NCBI GenBank assembly: GCA_021782365.1
Contig: JAJXVB010000012.1
Coordinates: forward strand, 1 to 64,000
Length of the DNA: 64,000 nucleotides
Direction: 5' to 3'
DNA from: Pseudomonadota bacterium
GTDB taxonomy: Bacteria > Pseudomonadota > Gammaproteobacteria > Burkholderiales > Gallionellaceae
The notes beneath the pieces were generated by a model. That model was not told where the DNA came from and ran no database searches. It saw only the letters and a program-made list of their open reading frames with translations. Made by a program: the position numbers and the translations under genes. Position 1 is the first letter of the stretch. Each line of letters opens with the position of its first letter. Shown here piece after piece: positions 13,956-22,963 of the stretch.

Positions 13956-14279
13956 ATGGCTTACCTGCTTATCCTGGCGTGCCTCGTCATTGGTCTGATG
14001 ATATTCGAGTGGCCGCGCGTCTTCGTGTACCACATTTTGCTGAGGGCGCCGGATTTCAGGGGATGGAGTCATCCGGTCGAGCCGCCGCCCTCCGAACCGC
14101 AAGGCGGATGGCGCGAGATCCTGGGCGTTCCTTCAGGGGAACGCCGCATGGCCCTGGTCAAAAAGGCTTACATGAAAAAGGCGAGGATGCTGCATCCCGA
14201 CAAGGGCGGCAGCACGGCCGCCATGGCAAGGCTCAACGAGGCATACAGGATGGCCAAGGAGGAACTGGGAGGCGGCTAG
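13956..14279 (+). CDS. Membrane-anchored J-domain (DnaJ-like) protein
   Basis: 107 residues. One N-terminal transmembrane helix (AYLLILACLVIGLMIF) is followed by a short J domain (about residues 50-105) with the essential HPD motif in KARMLHPDKGG. The start at 13956 is five bases after the preceding stop. Type III J proteins recruit DnaK to local substrates; here that might be export of the neighbouring large proteins, by inference from position only. Confidence 0.8.
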   Translation: MAYLLILACLVIGLMIFEWPRVFVYHILLRAPDFRGWSHPVEPPPSEPQGGWREILGVPSGERRMALVKKAYMKKARMLHPDKGGSTAAMARLNEAYRMAKEELGGG

Positions 14280-14327
14280 CCGGCCGGATCACCTTCTTCT
14301 AAAATGAAGAAAACTGCGGACCAATAG

Positions 14328-15092
14328 ATGAATTCAGCGAAAATCGACCCGGCGTCCAGCCGGCAGCCCGATAGCCATACGGAGATCAGCCAGTCCATAC
14401 CCGGCCAGGGAAGGAACAGGATAGATGTCACCGTGAATCTGCGCAACATTCCCCTCATCGCACAGCTTGGCGATCAGGAGATGCAGATGGTGAAGGATGG
14501 GTTGAGATTCAGGTTTTTCGAGAAGCGAGTCACGGTGCTGCAAAAGGGCACGCAGGGCGCAGGGCTGCATTTCCTGCTCTCGGGGCAGATGCAGATCGTC
14601 GACGTGACCGATGACGGGCGGGCGATCAGTCTGCGCACGCTGAAGGAAGGCGACTTCTTCGGGGAGATCAGCCTGATCAACGGGGCCCCTTATTCCGCAT
14701 CGGCCGTGTCGCTGAGCCAGGCGCTCGTCGCGATTCTGCCCTCCCAGATCGCGCTTCATCTTTTTTCTCATTGCCCGCCCGTTGCGCATTTTCTGTTGCG
14801 GCATCTCGCGCAGCAGGTCCAGAGGGACGCCGAATTCAGGGCGCTGCTCAGCATCAACAACGCATCCAGACGCATCCTCAGCTTTCTGATCCAGTTGAAG
14901 CAGAAGACGGGCAACCAGCATGTCGTGGAAAATCTTCCGACACACCAGGACATCGCAAACATGATCAACACAAGCCGGGAGACCGTCACAAGGGTGCTGC
15001 TCGCGCTGGCCCAGCAGGGCATCATCCAGAAGGATGCGCACAGGCTGATCATCGTCGACCCGGACGCGCTTCAAAAGCTGGCCAACAACTGA
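14328..15092 (+). CDS. Crp/Fnr-family transcriptional regulator
   Basis: 254 residues. A cyclic-nucleotide-binding beta-barrel spans about residues 45-160 (LLSGQMQIVDVTDDGR, EGDFFGEISLING), followed by a dimer helix and a winged HTH (about 190-250; THQDIANMINTSRETVTRVL). There is no Cys cluster of the Fnr type. GDFFGEISL keeps the family glutamate but a cNMP ligand is not assured. It starts a run of close plus-strand genes; the next gene begins two bases after its stop. Confidence 0.85.
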   Translation: MNSAKIDPASSRQPDSHTEISQSIPGQGRNRIDVTVNLRNIPLIAQLGDQEMQMVKDGLRFRFFEKRVTVLQKGTQGAGLHFLLSGQMQIVDVTDDGRAISLRTLKEGDFFGEISLINGAPYSASAVSLSQALVAILPSQIALHLFSHCPPVAHFLLRHLAQQVQRDAEFRALLSINNASRRILSFLIQLKQKTGNQHVVENLPTHQDIANMINTSRETVTRVLLALAQQGIIQKDAHRLIIVDPDALQKLANN

Positions 15093-15093
15093 G

Positions 15094-16038
15094 ATGGAAA
15101 TTCTCGTCACCGGGGCTAACGGATTCGTGGGGCAGGCGCTCTGCGAAAGGCTGATGGAGCTCGGGTTCGGGGTCAGGGGGACGGTCAGGCGAGATGAAGC
15201 GAGGCTTGCTAACGGGGCGGGTAAGGCGGTCGTGGGCGTGATAGACGGCAACACCGACTGGTCGGATGCGCTGAACGATATTGAAGTGGTTATCCACCTC
15301 GCGGCGCGAGTTCACGTGATGAAGGACGATGCGAAGGATCCGCTCGAGGAATTCCGCAAATCGAACGTTCGCGGCACCGAAAATCTTGCGAGGCAGGCTG
15401 CGAGGGCGGGAGTAAAGCGGCTCGTCTTTGTGAGCTCAATCAAGGTCAACGGAGAGCAGACCTCTGGGCATCCCTATTCCGAGGCGGACGAGGCGAACCC
15501 CCAGGATTCCTACGGCATCTCGAAGTGGGAGGCCGAGCAGGCGCTGCACCGAGTGGCAAGGGAGACCGGGCTCGAGGTCGTGACCCTGCGCCCGCCTTTG
15601 GTATATGGCGAAGGTGTTAAGGGAAACTTCGCTCAGATGATGAAGGCGCTCGAATTCGGCATTCCTTTACCGTTCGCATCTGTCGAAAATCGCCGCAGCC
15701 TGATCCATGTCGGTAACCTCGCTGATGCCCTGATCCTTTGCGCGAATCATCCAGTAGCTTCCAACAGGACATATCTCGTGAGCGACGGGGAGGATATTTC
15801 CACGCCGGAGCTTCTGAGGCAGTTGGGTGTGGCGATGAACCATCCAGCCCGTCTCTTTTCATGTCCGGAATTCCTGTTGAAGCTGATCGGAAGTCTCGCG
15901 GGGAAATCTGCCCAGGTCTCGCGCCTCCTGGGTTCGCTCCAGATCGACAGCGGCAGGATACGAAACGAGCTCGGATGGGTTCCTCCCTATACCCTGCGGC
16001 AGGGGCTATATCATTCGGTCGGGCAAAAGCCCTCATGA
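15094..16038 (+). CDS. NAD-dependent epimerase/dehydratase (UDP-sugar 4-epimerase type)
   Basis: 314 residues, extended SDR. The cofactor loop is TGANGFVG (residues 6-13), a catalytic serine lies in LVFVSSIKVNGE, and YGISKWEAE supplies the YxxxK pair (about residues 140-144). The architecture matches WbpV/GalE-like enzymes used in nucleotide-sugar and polysaccharide synthesis; the substrate cannot be told. The gene overlaps the next by four bases (ATGA) and lies two bases after the Crp-like gene. Confidence 0.8.
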   Translation: MEILVTGANGFVGQALCERLMELGFGVRGTVRRDEARLANGAGKAVVGVIDGNTDWSDALNDIEVVIHLAARVHVMKDDAKDPLEEFRKSNVRGTENLARQAARAGVKRLVFVSSIKVNGEQTSGHPYSEADEANPQDSYGISKWEAEQALHRVARETGLEVVTLRPPLVYGEGVKGNFAQMMKALEFGIPLPFASVENRRSLIHVGNLADALILCANHPVASNRTYLVSDGEDISTPELLRQLGVAMNHPARLFSCPEFLLKLIGSLAGKSAQVSRLLGSLQIDSGRIRNELGWVPPYTLRQGLYHSVGQKPS

Positions 16039-16754
16039 AGAATGTTGTTTCAGCCCTGGTCGCTGCGCTGGGAAGTTTCCTTCATCCCAGGATGCTCATG
16101 CTGGTGATCTGGCCGCTGCTTGTCGCGACCGTTCTCTGGCTGGGCGTGGCGATCTTCTTCTGGGGAAGCTGGATCAACGAGCTGACAGGGATGCTGCAGT
16201 CTACGTCGATGCAGCAGTGGCTGGCGCAGGGGTTTCTGGCTGTAGCAGCCCACTACCTGATAGGCATCGTGCTGGCACTTTTGATCTTTCCCGCGATCTA
16301 TGTGACAGCCCTTTTGATCACCGCGACCTTCGGGATGCCCGCGATGGTGGATCATGTCGCGAGGAGGCATTATCCGGATCTCGAACTGAAGAAGGGAGGA
16401 AGCTTTTCAGGCAGCTTATGGAATGCGCTGATCGCGACCTTCGTCTACTGCGCGGGCTGGGTGGCCACTCTTCCTCTATGGCTTTTTTCCCCTTTTGCGC
16501 TGGTGCTGCCGATTGCCCTGATGGCCTATCTGAACCAGCGGCTCTTCAGGTATGACGCGCTGGCCGGTCATGCGAGCAGGGAGGAATACGATCTTCTGAT
16601 AAGGCGCTCATCAGGCAGGCTCTATCTGCTGGGAGCCGTCTCGGGCCTATTGCAGCTCCTGCCGCTCGCGGGCTTCTTCCTTCCCGTCTATGTGGGGCTC
16701 GCCTACACCCACCTTTGTCTTTCCGAACTCAAGGCATTGCGGGCGGCCTCGTGA
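16035..16754 (+). CDS. EI24-domain (CysZ-like) inner-membrane protein
   Basis: 239 residues with four to six hydrophobic segments (MLMLVIWPLLVATVLWLGVA, YLIGIVLALLIFPAIYVTAL, WVATLPLWLFSPFALVLPIA and a C-terminal one). The pattern is the EI24/DUF540 family that includes the sulfate transporter CysZ. The start at 16035 overlaps the previous stop, and its own stop overlaps the GTG of prmC, so the three genes are translationally coupled. A transport role is inferred. Confidence 0.8.
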   Translation: MKNVVSALVAALGSFLHPRMLMLVIWPLLVATVLWLGVAIFFWGSWINELTGMLQSTSMQQWLAQGFLAVAAHYLIGIVLALLIFPAIYVTALLITATFGMPAMVDHVARRHYPDLELKKGGSFSGSLWNALIATFVYCAGWVATLPLWLFSPFALVLPIALMAYLNQRLFRYDALAGHASREEYDLLIRRSSGRLYLLGAVSGLLQLLPLAGFFLPVYVGLAYTHLCLSELKALRAAS

Positions 16755-17584
16755 ACATAAGCGAAATCATGAAGCAGGACGGCAAGCGCCTGCAGGATGT
16801 CCTGGGGCTCGATGAGAGGGAGGCCAGAATCGAAGTCCAGTGCCTGCTGCAGGGATTGCTGAGAGTGAGCCGATCCTATCTCATGACCTATCCCGAGCGC
16901 GAACTCGACATGGATGAATTGCAGCGCCATATGGAATTGATGAAACGCCGGCTAAATGGCGAGCCTGTCGCATATCTTCTGGGAGAGCGCGAATTCTTCG
17001 GTCATGTCTTCAGGGTCACGAAAGACACGCTGATCCCGAGGCCCGACACCGAGCTTCTGGTCGAGCTGGTCATGAAGCATGCAAGAGAGCATTCATCCAT
17101 CCTGGACATGGGAACGGGAAGCGGCGCGATCGCGATCTCTATCGCGCTGGCGAGAAAAGACCTCAGGGTGGTCGCGATCGATGCATCGCAGGCAGCGCTC
17201 GATGTGGCGATCGCAAACGCAATGAGGCTCGCAGCGGACAATGTGCGCTTTCTGAAGAGCGACTGGTTCTCGGCTTTAAGCGGCGAGCGCTTCGACATCA
17301 TCGCCTCCAACCCTCCCTATGTCGAAATGGAAGACCCCCATCTGAAGGATATCAGTTTCGAGCCTTCGAGCGCGCTTGTGTCGGGATGCGACGGGCTGGA
17401 CGACATTAGGCGCATCGTCGCGGGAGCAAGGGCACATCTCAATCCGGGAGGCTGGCTGATGCTCGAGCACGGGTACGATCAGGCTGAAGGCGTGCGTGCA
17501 TTGCTTATGGAGGCGGGATTCAGGGAAGTCTCGTCGAGCAAGGACATTTCGGGCATAGAGCGGGTGAGCATGGGTCGCGCTTGA
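16751..17584 (+). CDS. prmC: Release-factor glutamine methyltransferase PrmC (HemK)
   Basis: 277 residues from a GTG that overlaps the previous stop (GTGA). It methylates the GGQ glutamine of RF1/RF2 with S-adenosylmethionine. Visible features are the N-terminal helical release-factor-binding domain (1-75), LIPRPDTELLVE, the SAM loop LDMGTGSGAIAI (about 118-129), and the substrate motif NPPYVE (about 187-192). The length matches the family. PrmC is more usually next to prfA; here the upstream partner is the EI24 gene. Confidence 0.92.
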   Translation: MNISEIMKQDGKRLQDVLGLDEREARIEVQCLLQGLLRVSRSYLMTYPERELDMDELQRHMELMKRRLNGEPVAYLLGEREFFGHVFRVTKDTLIPRPDTELLVELVMKHAREHSSILDMGTGSGAIAISIALARKDLRVVAIDASQAALDVAIANAMRLAADNVRFLKSDWFSALSGERFDIIASNPPYVEMEDPHLKDISFEPSSALVSGCDGLDDIRRIVAGARAHLNPGGWLMLEHGYDQAEGVRALLMEAGFREVSSSKDISGIERVSMGRA

Positions 17585-17610
17585 CGGTCATGAAACTATT
17601 CTGCAATAAT
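17581..17610 (+). promoter_or_regulatory. Predicted promoter of grxD
   Basis: TTGACG (17581-17586) overlaps the prmC stop codon, and AATAAT lies at 17605-17610 with an 18-bp spacer, ending 28 bp before the grxD start. Confidence 0.5.
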
Positions 17611-17638
17611 ACCTGACAATTTAATTCGGGTAATGATC

Positions 17639-17962
17639 ATGAGCACAGACATACAGGAACGCATACATCAACAGGTCCTAAGCCATCCGGTGGTCCTCTT
17701 CATCAAGGGAACGGCCAAGTTTCCTCAATGCGGCTTCTCGGCCAACGTGGTGCGCATCATGAATGCGCTGGGTGTCAAGGACATGCTGGCGGTCAACGTG
17801 TTCGAGGATCCGGCGCTGGTTCCGGCGCTCGTCGAATACGCCAGCTGGCCGACCCTTCCGCAGTGCTATGTCAGGGGCGAGTTCATAGGCGGTTCGGACA
17901 TCCTGACGGAGATGTACCAGAGCGGAGAACTCAAGAGGCTTCTAGGCGACCTGGCCTCATAG
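17639..17962 (+). CDS. grxD: Monothiol glutaredoxin, Grx4/GrxD family
   Basis: 107 residues from the ATG at 17639; an ATG two codons earlier (17633) is also possible. The active site is CGFS (GTAKFPQCGFS), with WPTLPQCYVRGEFIGGSDI forming the glutathione-binding TVP/GG region. Such glutaredoxins bind a bridging 2Fe-2S cluster and pass it to target proteins. It appears monocistronic, with its own promoter and a terminator at 18074. Confidence 0.93.
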   Translation: MSTDIQERIHQQVLSHPVVLFIKGTAKFPQCGFSANVVRIMNALGVKDMLAVNVFEDPALVPALVEYASWPTLPQCYVRGEFIGGSDILTEMYQSGELKRLLGDLAS

Positions 17963-18073
17963 GCCTGATTGCCTAGATACATTTGCATATTTGAAAAGTG
18001 AAAAAGAGGGAATATAGTTAGGCCGAGTGCAGGAAATCGCACCGTCCGATTTTCTATACTCTCCTCCTTTTCA

Positions 18074-18099
18074 GGCGGCCAGCAGGCCGCCATTTTTTT
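18074..18099 (+). terminator. Rho-independent terminator after grxD
   Basis: GGCGGCC-AGCA-GGCCGCC followed by A and seven Ts. The T-run overlaps the stop codon of the convergent argH gene (TTA at 18098-18100 on the plus strand). The 110 bp between grxD and the stem hold no gene. Confidence 0.85.
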
Positions 18100-19474
18100 A
18101 TGTGCGCCTGGCCCTTGCGATCGCGGCCGCCACCTGCTCGGGCGCCGTTCCGCCTATGTGGTTGCGGGAAGCCAATGAGCCTTCGAGCGTCAGAACACCG
18201 TACACATCTTCCGCTATCAAGGATGAAAACTCCCTGAGTTCGGAAAGCCCGATTTCTGAAAGGTCGCATCCCTTCTGTTCGGCATGGCGCACCGCAAGCG
18301 CGACCGCCTCGTGCGCATCGCGGAAGGGCAGCCCCTTCTTGACGAGATAGTCGGCAAGATCGGTCGCCGTGGCATAGCCCTGAAGCGCTGCGCGCCGCAT
18401 CGCATCGGGTTTGACCTTGATGCCCGGAATCATGTCCGCATAGATGCGCAGCGTCTGGGTCAGCGTATCCACCGTGTCGAAAAGCGGCTCCTTGTCCTCC
18501 TGGTTGTCCTTGTTGTAGGCCAGGGGCTGGCCCTTCATCAGCGTGAGCAGGGAAACCAGATGGCCGTGAATCCGCCCTGTCTTGCCGCGCACGAGCTCAG
18601 GCACGTCAGGGTTCTTCTTCTGGGGCATGATGCTGGAGCCCGTGCAGAAACGGTCGGCGATGTCGATGAAGCCCACCATCGGACTCATCCAGAGTATCAG
18701 CTCCTCCGAGAAGCGCGAGAGATGGGTCATGATGAGTGCTGCGCAGGCGGTGAATTCGATCGCGAAATCGCGGTCGGAAACGGCGTCCAAAGAGTTCTCG
18801 CAGAGGCCTTCGAAACCGAGGGTGTTTGCGACCATCCTGCGGTCTATCGGGTAGCTGGTTCCCGCAAGCGCTGCGGAGCCCAGGGGCAGGCGGTTCACGC
18901 GGCGGCGCGCATCCTTCAGGCGCTCGGAGTCGCGGGCCATCATCTCGTGATAGGCCATCAGGTGATGCGCGAAGCTGATCGGCTGGGCGACCTGCAAATG
19001 GGTGAAGCCCGGCATGATGGTGTGGGTGTGCTTCTCCGCGAGATCCAGGAGCGCGTTCTGCAGAGACTTGATCAGAACCAGCAGGTCGTCTATCGCGGAT
19101 CTGAGATATAGCCTGACGTCGGTCGCGACCTGGTCGTTGCGCGAGCGTCCGGTATGAAGGCGCTTTCCGGCGTCGCCCACGAGAGCGGTCAGGCGCTTCT
19201 CTATGTTGAGGTGCACGTCTTCCAGGTCCAGCGACCATTCGAAATCGCCGGATGCGATCTCGGACTCTATCTGCGCGAGTCCGCGCCTGATGTCTTTGAG
19301 GTCATCAGGTGAGATGATTTTGCATTCCGTCAGCATCTCTGCGTGGGCGAGGGAGCCCTGTATGTCGTAGGGTGCGAGCCTGCGGTCGAAATCGACAGAG
19401 GCCGTGTAGCGTTTGACCAGTTCTGCGACAGGTTCCGAGAATCGCCCCGACCACGTGTTATTATCTTGTGCCAT
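18098..19474 (-). CDS. argH: Argininosuccinate lyase
   Basis: 458 residues, the usual length. It cleaves argininosuccinate to arginine and fumarate in the last step of arginine synthesis. The fumarase-superfamily signature [12 protein letters not shown] is present, with [12 protein letters not shown] and [12 protein letters not shown] as the other active-site blocks. The start codon is 21 bp from the divergent algZ start, so both promoters must overlap coding DNA or be very compact. Confidence 0.95.
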   Translation of the reverse strand: MAQDNNTWSGRFSEPVAELVKRYTASVDFDRRLAPYDIQGSLAHAEMLTECKIISPDDLKDIRRGLAQIESEIASGDFEWSLDLEDVHLNIEKRLTALVGDAGKRLHTGRSRNDQVATDVRLYLRSAIDDLLVLIKSLQNALLDLAEKHTHTIMPGFTHLQVAQPISFAHHLMAYHEMMARDSERLKDARRRVNRLPLGSAALAGTSYPIDRRMVANTLGFEGLCENSLDAVSDRDFAIEFTACAALIMTHLSRFSEELILWMSPMVGFIDIADRFCTGSSIMPQKKNPDVPELVRGKTGRIHGHLVSLLTLMKGQPLAYNKDNQEDKEPLFDTVDTLTQTLRIYADMIPGIKVKPDAMRRAALQGYATATDLADYLVKKGLPFRDAHEAVALAVRHAEQKGCDLSEIGLSELREFSSLIAEDVYGVLTLEGSLASRNHIGGTAPEQVAAAIARARRT

Positions 19475-19495
19475 CTTTATGAATCCGTTGGGTTA

Positions 19496-20536
19496 ATGCC
19501 TGCCACCATGAAAGAAGCGCGCAGTATAAAGCAAAATTCGTCATACGACGCGTTGCCGAACTTCCGCAATCTGGGCGTGATGCTGCGCATCCTGCTGCTT
19601 GGCAATGCGATGGTGTTGCTGGGCGCGATACTCGAGGCTACGGGATGGCGGGACATGCTGCCGCAGATCATGGAAGGGGCAACGCTGCTGGCCCCGGTGA
19701 TGCTGATCTGCCTTCTGCTGCTGTGGCTGGGGCAGCCCCTTCTCGAAAGGCTGCGCTACTGGAACGGGGTGTGGGCGGTGAACGCGCTGGTCGCCGCGGT
19801 GACCCTGCTCGTCAGCTACGTAGGGCGCGGGCTCTACCTTTCGGACACATACTTCGATCTCTTGCGCAGCCTCTTCATAGGTGTGGCGATGTGCACCCTG
19901 CTTCTGATGTATTTCCGCCTGAGGGCGAGGGTGCTCTCGAGGGCCATCGAGGATGCGCAGCTTCAGGTATTGCGTGCCCGCATCAGGCCGCACTTTCTCT
20001 ACAACACGATAAACGCGGTGCTCGGCATATTGCGAGCCAATCCCGCGAAGGCCGAGACCGCGCTCGAGGACATGGCGGATCTATTCAGGGTCGCGATGGC
20101 GGACGAGAAGGACCTGGTGCCGCTCTCAAGGGAAGTGCAGCTCTGCAGGCAATACCTCGAGCTCGAGAGGCTGCGCATGGGGGAGAGGCTGTGCGTGAAC
20201 TGGCAGACCGGGGAAATGCCCGAGGATGCGTATATTCCCGCGCTTTTGCTGCAGCCGCTGCTCGAGAATGCCGTCTATCACGGCATAGAGCCGCTGGTGG
20301 AGGGAGGCTGCATAGATGTCATGCTGCGTAGGCACGGAGGGACCTTGAGAATCACCGTGCACAACCCATGCGCGAAACACGCGGAATCGAGGCAACACGA
20401 CGGGAACAAGATCGCCCTGCAGAACATAAGGGAGAGGCTGGCTTTGCTGTTTGACGCGGAGGCGAGCTATCATATCCAGAGCGGGGATGATTTTTATCGC
20501 GTGGAGATATCATTGCCTTACGTGAAAAATGGCTGA
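19496..20536 (+). CDS. algZ: AlgZ/LytS-type sensor histidine kinase
   Basis: 346 residues from the ATG at 19496; ATG 19508 is an alternative. Four hydrophobic segments lie at about residues 25-140 (LLLGNAMVLLGAILEATG, VMLICLLLLWLG, VNALVAAVTLLVSYVG, LFIGVAMCTLLLMYF). The phospho-acceptor box is RPHFLYNTINAVL (His about 167), and LLLQPLLENAVYHGIEP is the N box of the HATPase. It phosphorylates the LytTR regulator encoded next, which overlaps it by eight bases. In many betaproteobacteria algZR adjoin argH, as here. Confidence 0.9.
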   Translation: MPATMKEARSIKQNSSYDALPNFRNLGVMLRILLLGNAMVLLGAILEATGWRDMLPQIMEGATLLAPVMLICLLLLWLGQPLLERLRYWNGVWAVNALVAAVTLLVSYVGRGLYLSDTYFDLLRSLFIGVAMCTLLLMYFRLRARVLSRAIEDAQLQVLRARIRPHFLYNTINAVLGILRANPAKAETALEDMADLFRVAMADEKDLVPLSREVQLCRQYLELERLRMGERLCVNWQTGEMPEDAYIPALLLQPLLENAVYHGIEPLVEGGCIDVMLRRHGGTLRITVHNPCAKHAESRQHDGNKIALQNIRERLALLFDAEASYHIQSGDDFYRVEISLPYVKNG

Positions 20537-21290
20537 AGAGAACCTGAAAGAGCTGGCCTTGCGCGTGTTCATCGTGGACGATGAACCGCCTGCGCGCAAC
20601 CGCCTGCACGAGCTCCTGGACGATTGTAGCGCGCAGCTTCCGCTCGTCGTCGTGGGTGAGGCGGGGAACGGCCAGGAAGCGCTCGACGGGCTGATCGAAA
20701 GCCCTGCAGATGTGGTGCTGCTCGACATACGCATGCCGCAGATGGACGGAATAGAGCTTGCCCGGCATCTGCAGAAGCTGCCCTATCCTCCGGTGGTCAT
20801 CTTCACCACCGCCTACGATGCCTATGCGATCAAGGCATTCGAGCTGCATGCGATAGATTATCTTCTGAAGCCGGTGCGTCTGGGGCGTCTCTTCGAGGCG
20901 CTCACCAGGGCGAGGAGCGCCGTGCCTGTGCAGTACGAGGTGCTGCGCGAGCTTCTGCCGGAGCCTCGCCGCAACCTCTCGATACACGAGAGGGGCAAGA
21001 TACACCTGGTGCCGATAGAGCAGGTGATATTTCTGCGGGCGGAGCTCAAATACATCACGGTGCGCACCTCGGAGAAGGAATATTTGATAGAGGAATCCCT
21101 GACCGCGCTGGAGAAGGAATTCGCCGGGCGTTTCGTGCGCATACACCGCAACTGTCTCGTGGCCAGGAGCAGGATAGAGGGCTTCGAGAAGGGTGGCGGA
21201 GAAGAGGGATGGATGGTCAGGCTTGAGGGCGTGCCCGAGCCGCTTGCGATCAGCCGAAGGCAGCAGCACATCGTGAAGGAGCTGAGCTAG
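20529..21290 (+). CDS. algR: AlgR-type LytTR response regulator
   Basis: 253 residues. The receiver domain spans 10-125 with acidic pocket VDDEP, phospho-acceptor Asp66 in VVLLDIRMPQMDG, and Lys in YLLKPVR. The LytTR DNA-binding domain spans about 145-250 (GKIHLVPIEQVIFLRAELKY, FVRIHRNCLVAR). It controls surface and exopolysaccharide functions in relatives; targets here are unknown. The overlap with algZ indicates one operon. Confidence 0.92.
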   Translation: MAEENLKELALRVFIVDDEPPARNRLHELLDDCSAQLPLVVVGEAGNGQEALDGLIESPADVVLLDIRMPQMDGIELARHLQKLPYPPVVIFTTAYDAYAIKAFELHAIDYLLKPVRLGRLFEALTRARSAVPVQYEVLRELLPEPRRNLSIHERGKIHLVPIEQVIFLRAELKYITVRTSEKEYLIEESLTALEKEFAGRFVRIHRNCLVARSRIEGFEKGGGEEGWMVRLEGVPEPLAISRRQQHIVKELS

Positions 21291-21351
21291 GGGAACGCAG
21301 CATCCCAAGGATAGGCTATAATCCGCATTCATTTGAAAAGAAGGCAACAAA

Positions 21352-22230
21352 GTGGTCTTCGACAAAATCAATTCATTCCTGGGGGCGCGCTCATATGCGA
21401 TGATCGTCGCCATCAGCCTGTTTCTGACCGCGCTGATCGCAAGGATGGAAATCCTTCTGGGATATGAGGTCTCGGTCGCGGCCTTCTTCCTGATCCCCAT
21501 CGCGATATCGACCTGGTACGCGGGACGTCTGACCGGAATATTCTTCTGCATTCTTTCCGCCGCCATATGGCTGACCATGGATGTCCCGGTCTTTCAGCAT
21601 CATTACGAGAATCCTTACGCCCCATACTGGAACGCGGCGGTGAGGCTGGGTTTCTTCCTGATCACAGAAGAACTGCTCAATTACCTGAAGAGGCATCTGG
21701 AAATCGAGAGGCGCCAGGCCAGGACGGACGACCTGACAGGGCTGCTCAACGTGCGGGGCTTCACAGAACAGGCGGAGAAGCTCTTCGGGGTTTCCGCGAG
21801 GCACAACAGGAATATCACGCTGGCCTGCCTGGACGTCGACGATTTCGGGAAGGTGAAAGAAAAATTCGGCCAGAAGGTAGGCGATGAACTGCTGCGCGTC
21901 GTTGGCAGAAAGATAGCCGCATCGCTGCGCGCCTCCGACGTGGCTGGGCGCATGGGCAAAGACGAGTTTGCGATCCTGCTTCCGGAAACGGACGAGGCGG
22001 GTGCGAAATCCATGTTCGAAACCTTCAGGCTTGCCCTGTCGCAGGAGATGGAGAGAAACGGCTGGCCAGTCGGCTTCAGCCTGGGCGTCGTCTCATGCAA
22101 TTCCCCGCGCGCAAGCCTTGAGGATGCCGTAAAAACCGCGGACTCCCTGCTCTATCAGGCCAAGTCGGGCGGAAAGAATGCGGTTCGTTTTTCAAACTGT
22201 CCCGGAAACTATGCCGGAATGCCTAGATAA
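21352..22230 (+). CDS. Membrane GGDEF-domain protein with a GKDEF variant active site
   Basis: 292 residues from GTG (AAAGAAGG upstream). The N-terminal 100 residues form about four transmembrane segments of the MASE-like type (YAMIVAISLFLTALIARM, VAAFFLIPIAISTWYAG, IFFCILSAAIWLTM). A GGDEF domain spans about 120-280 with TDDLTGLLNVRGF and the loop GRMGKDEFAILL, in which the second glycine of GGDEF is lysine. Diguanylate cyclase activity may be reduced or lost; it could be a receptor or be active with altered kinetics. It stands alone between algR and an OMP gene. Confidence 0.85.
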   Translation: MVFDKINSFLGARSYAMIVAISLFLTALIARMEILLGYEVSVAAFFLIPIAISTWYAGRLTGIFFCILSAAIWLTMDVPVFQHHYENPYAPYWNAAVRLGFFLITEELLNYLKRHLEIERRQARTDDLTGLLNVRGFTEQAEKLFGVSARHNRNITLACLDVDDFGKVKEKFGQKVGDELLRVVGRKIAASLRASDVAGRMGKDEFAILLPETDEAGAKSMFETFRLALSQEMERNGWPVGFSLGVVSCNSPRASLEDAVKTADSLLYQAKSGGKNAVRFSNCPGNYAGMPR

Positions 22231-22323
22231 ACCGGCATATTTACCCGAATTTCCCCCTTTCATATCATCGCTTCCACGGGTTCGGCGTCATTCCGGCGCC
22301 GCATCGATTGCAAGGAGGATGTG

Positions 22324-22932
22324 ATGAAAGCGGATCGAACTTCAACCACCCAATGGAACATCGCACGGACCATAGGCTTGTGCGGCATCTTGATCAGCGG
22401 CGCTGCGCTTGCGGATGACAGCGGATTCTACGCGGGCATCACGGCGGGCCGTTCCAACACGAGCACGCCGCCCAATCTGGTGCTCAGCAAGTCCACGGAC
22501 ACGGTCTACGGCCTGCTTGGCGGGTACCAGTTCAACAAGTACTGGGGCGCGGAGGCCTTCTATACGGAAGGCGGAAGCTTTACGGGACAGAATCTCGCGG
22601 GTTCGGTCGCGGGTTCTGGCAAGGCGGATATCTGGGGCGTCGATGCAGTGGGCACGCTGCCCCTGTCCGATGGCTTTTCGCTTTATGGCAAGCTGGGGCT
22701 GGCCAACGTGAACACCAGCATCTCTGTAGTTCCTGCCAGCACACTCGCGGGAGCGACAAGGACTGCGGTGACCTACGGGCTTGGAGGGCAGTACAACGTG
22801 ACTCCTGCCTTCGGCTTGCGCCTTGGCTGGGACCGTTATGGGGCGGAGACATCGGGCGCCACTGGCGTGACCGGATCCAAGGACCACTACAACATCAACA
22901 CCTATACCCTGGCAGCGGTCTTCAAGTTCTAG
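22324..22932 (+). CDS. OmpA-like outer-membrane beta-barrel protein
   Basis: 202 residues. I use the ATG at 22324 with AAGGAGG at ideal spacing; a GTG one codon earlier is possible. A signal peptide (TIGLCGILISGAALADD) is followed by alternating strands FYAGITAGRSN, YGLLGGYQFNKYWGAEAFY, SLYGKLGLANV, VTYGLGGQYNVTPAFGLRLG and a C-terminal LAAVFKF ending in phenylalanine, the barrel-assembly signal. It is an eight-strand barrel of the OmpA N-terminal/OmpW type. Its ligand or role is not evident. Confidence 0.85.
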   Translation: MKADRTSTTQWNIARTIGLCGILISGAALADDSGFYAGITAGRSNTSTPPNLVLSKSTDTVYGLLGGYQFNKYWGAEAFYTEGGSFTGQNLAGSVAGSGKADIWGVDAVGTLPLSDGFSLYGKLGLANVNTSISVVPASTLAGATRTAVTYGLGGQYNVTPAFGLRLGWDRYGAETSGATGVTGSKDHYNINTYTLAAVFKF

Positions 22933-22963
22933 GCGCCAGAAACGCTGCCTTATCTTGGCGGGC

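Noticed and set aside
14334-15254. 306-codon minus-strand frame
   Set aside because: Antisense to the Crp-family gene and the start of the epimerase gene, both with clear motifs.
20352-21578. 408-codon minus-strand open frame
   Set aside because: Antisense to algZ and algR; no recognisable domain.
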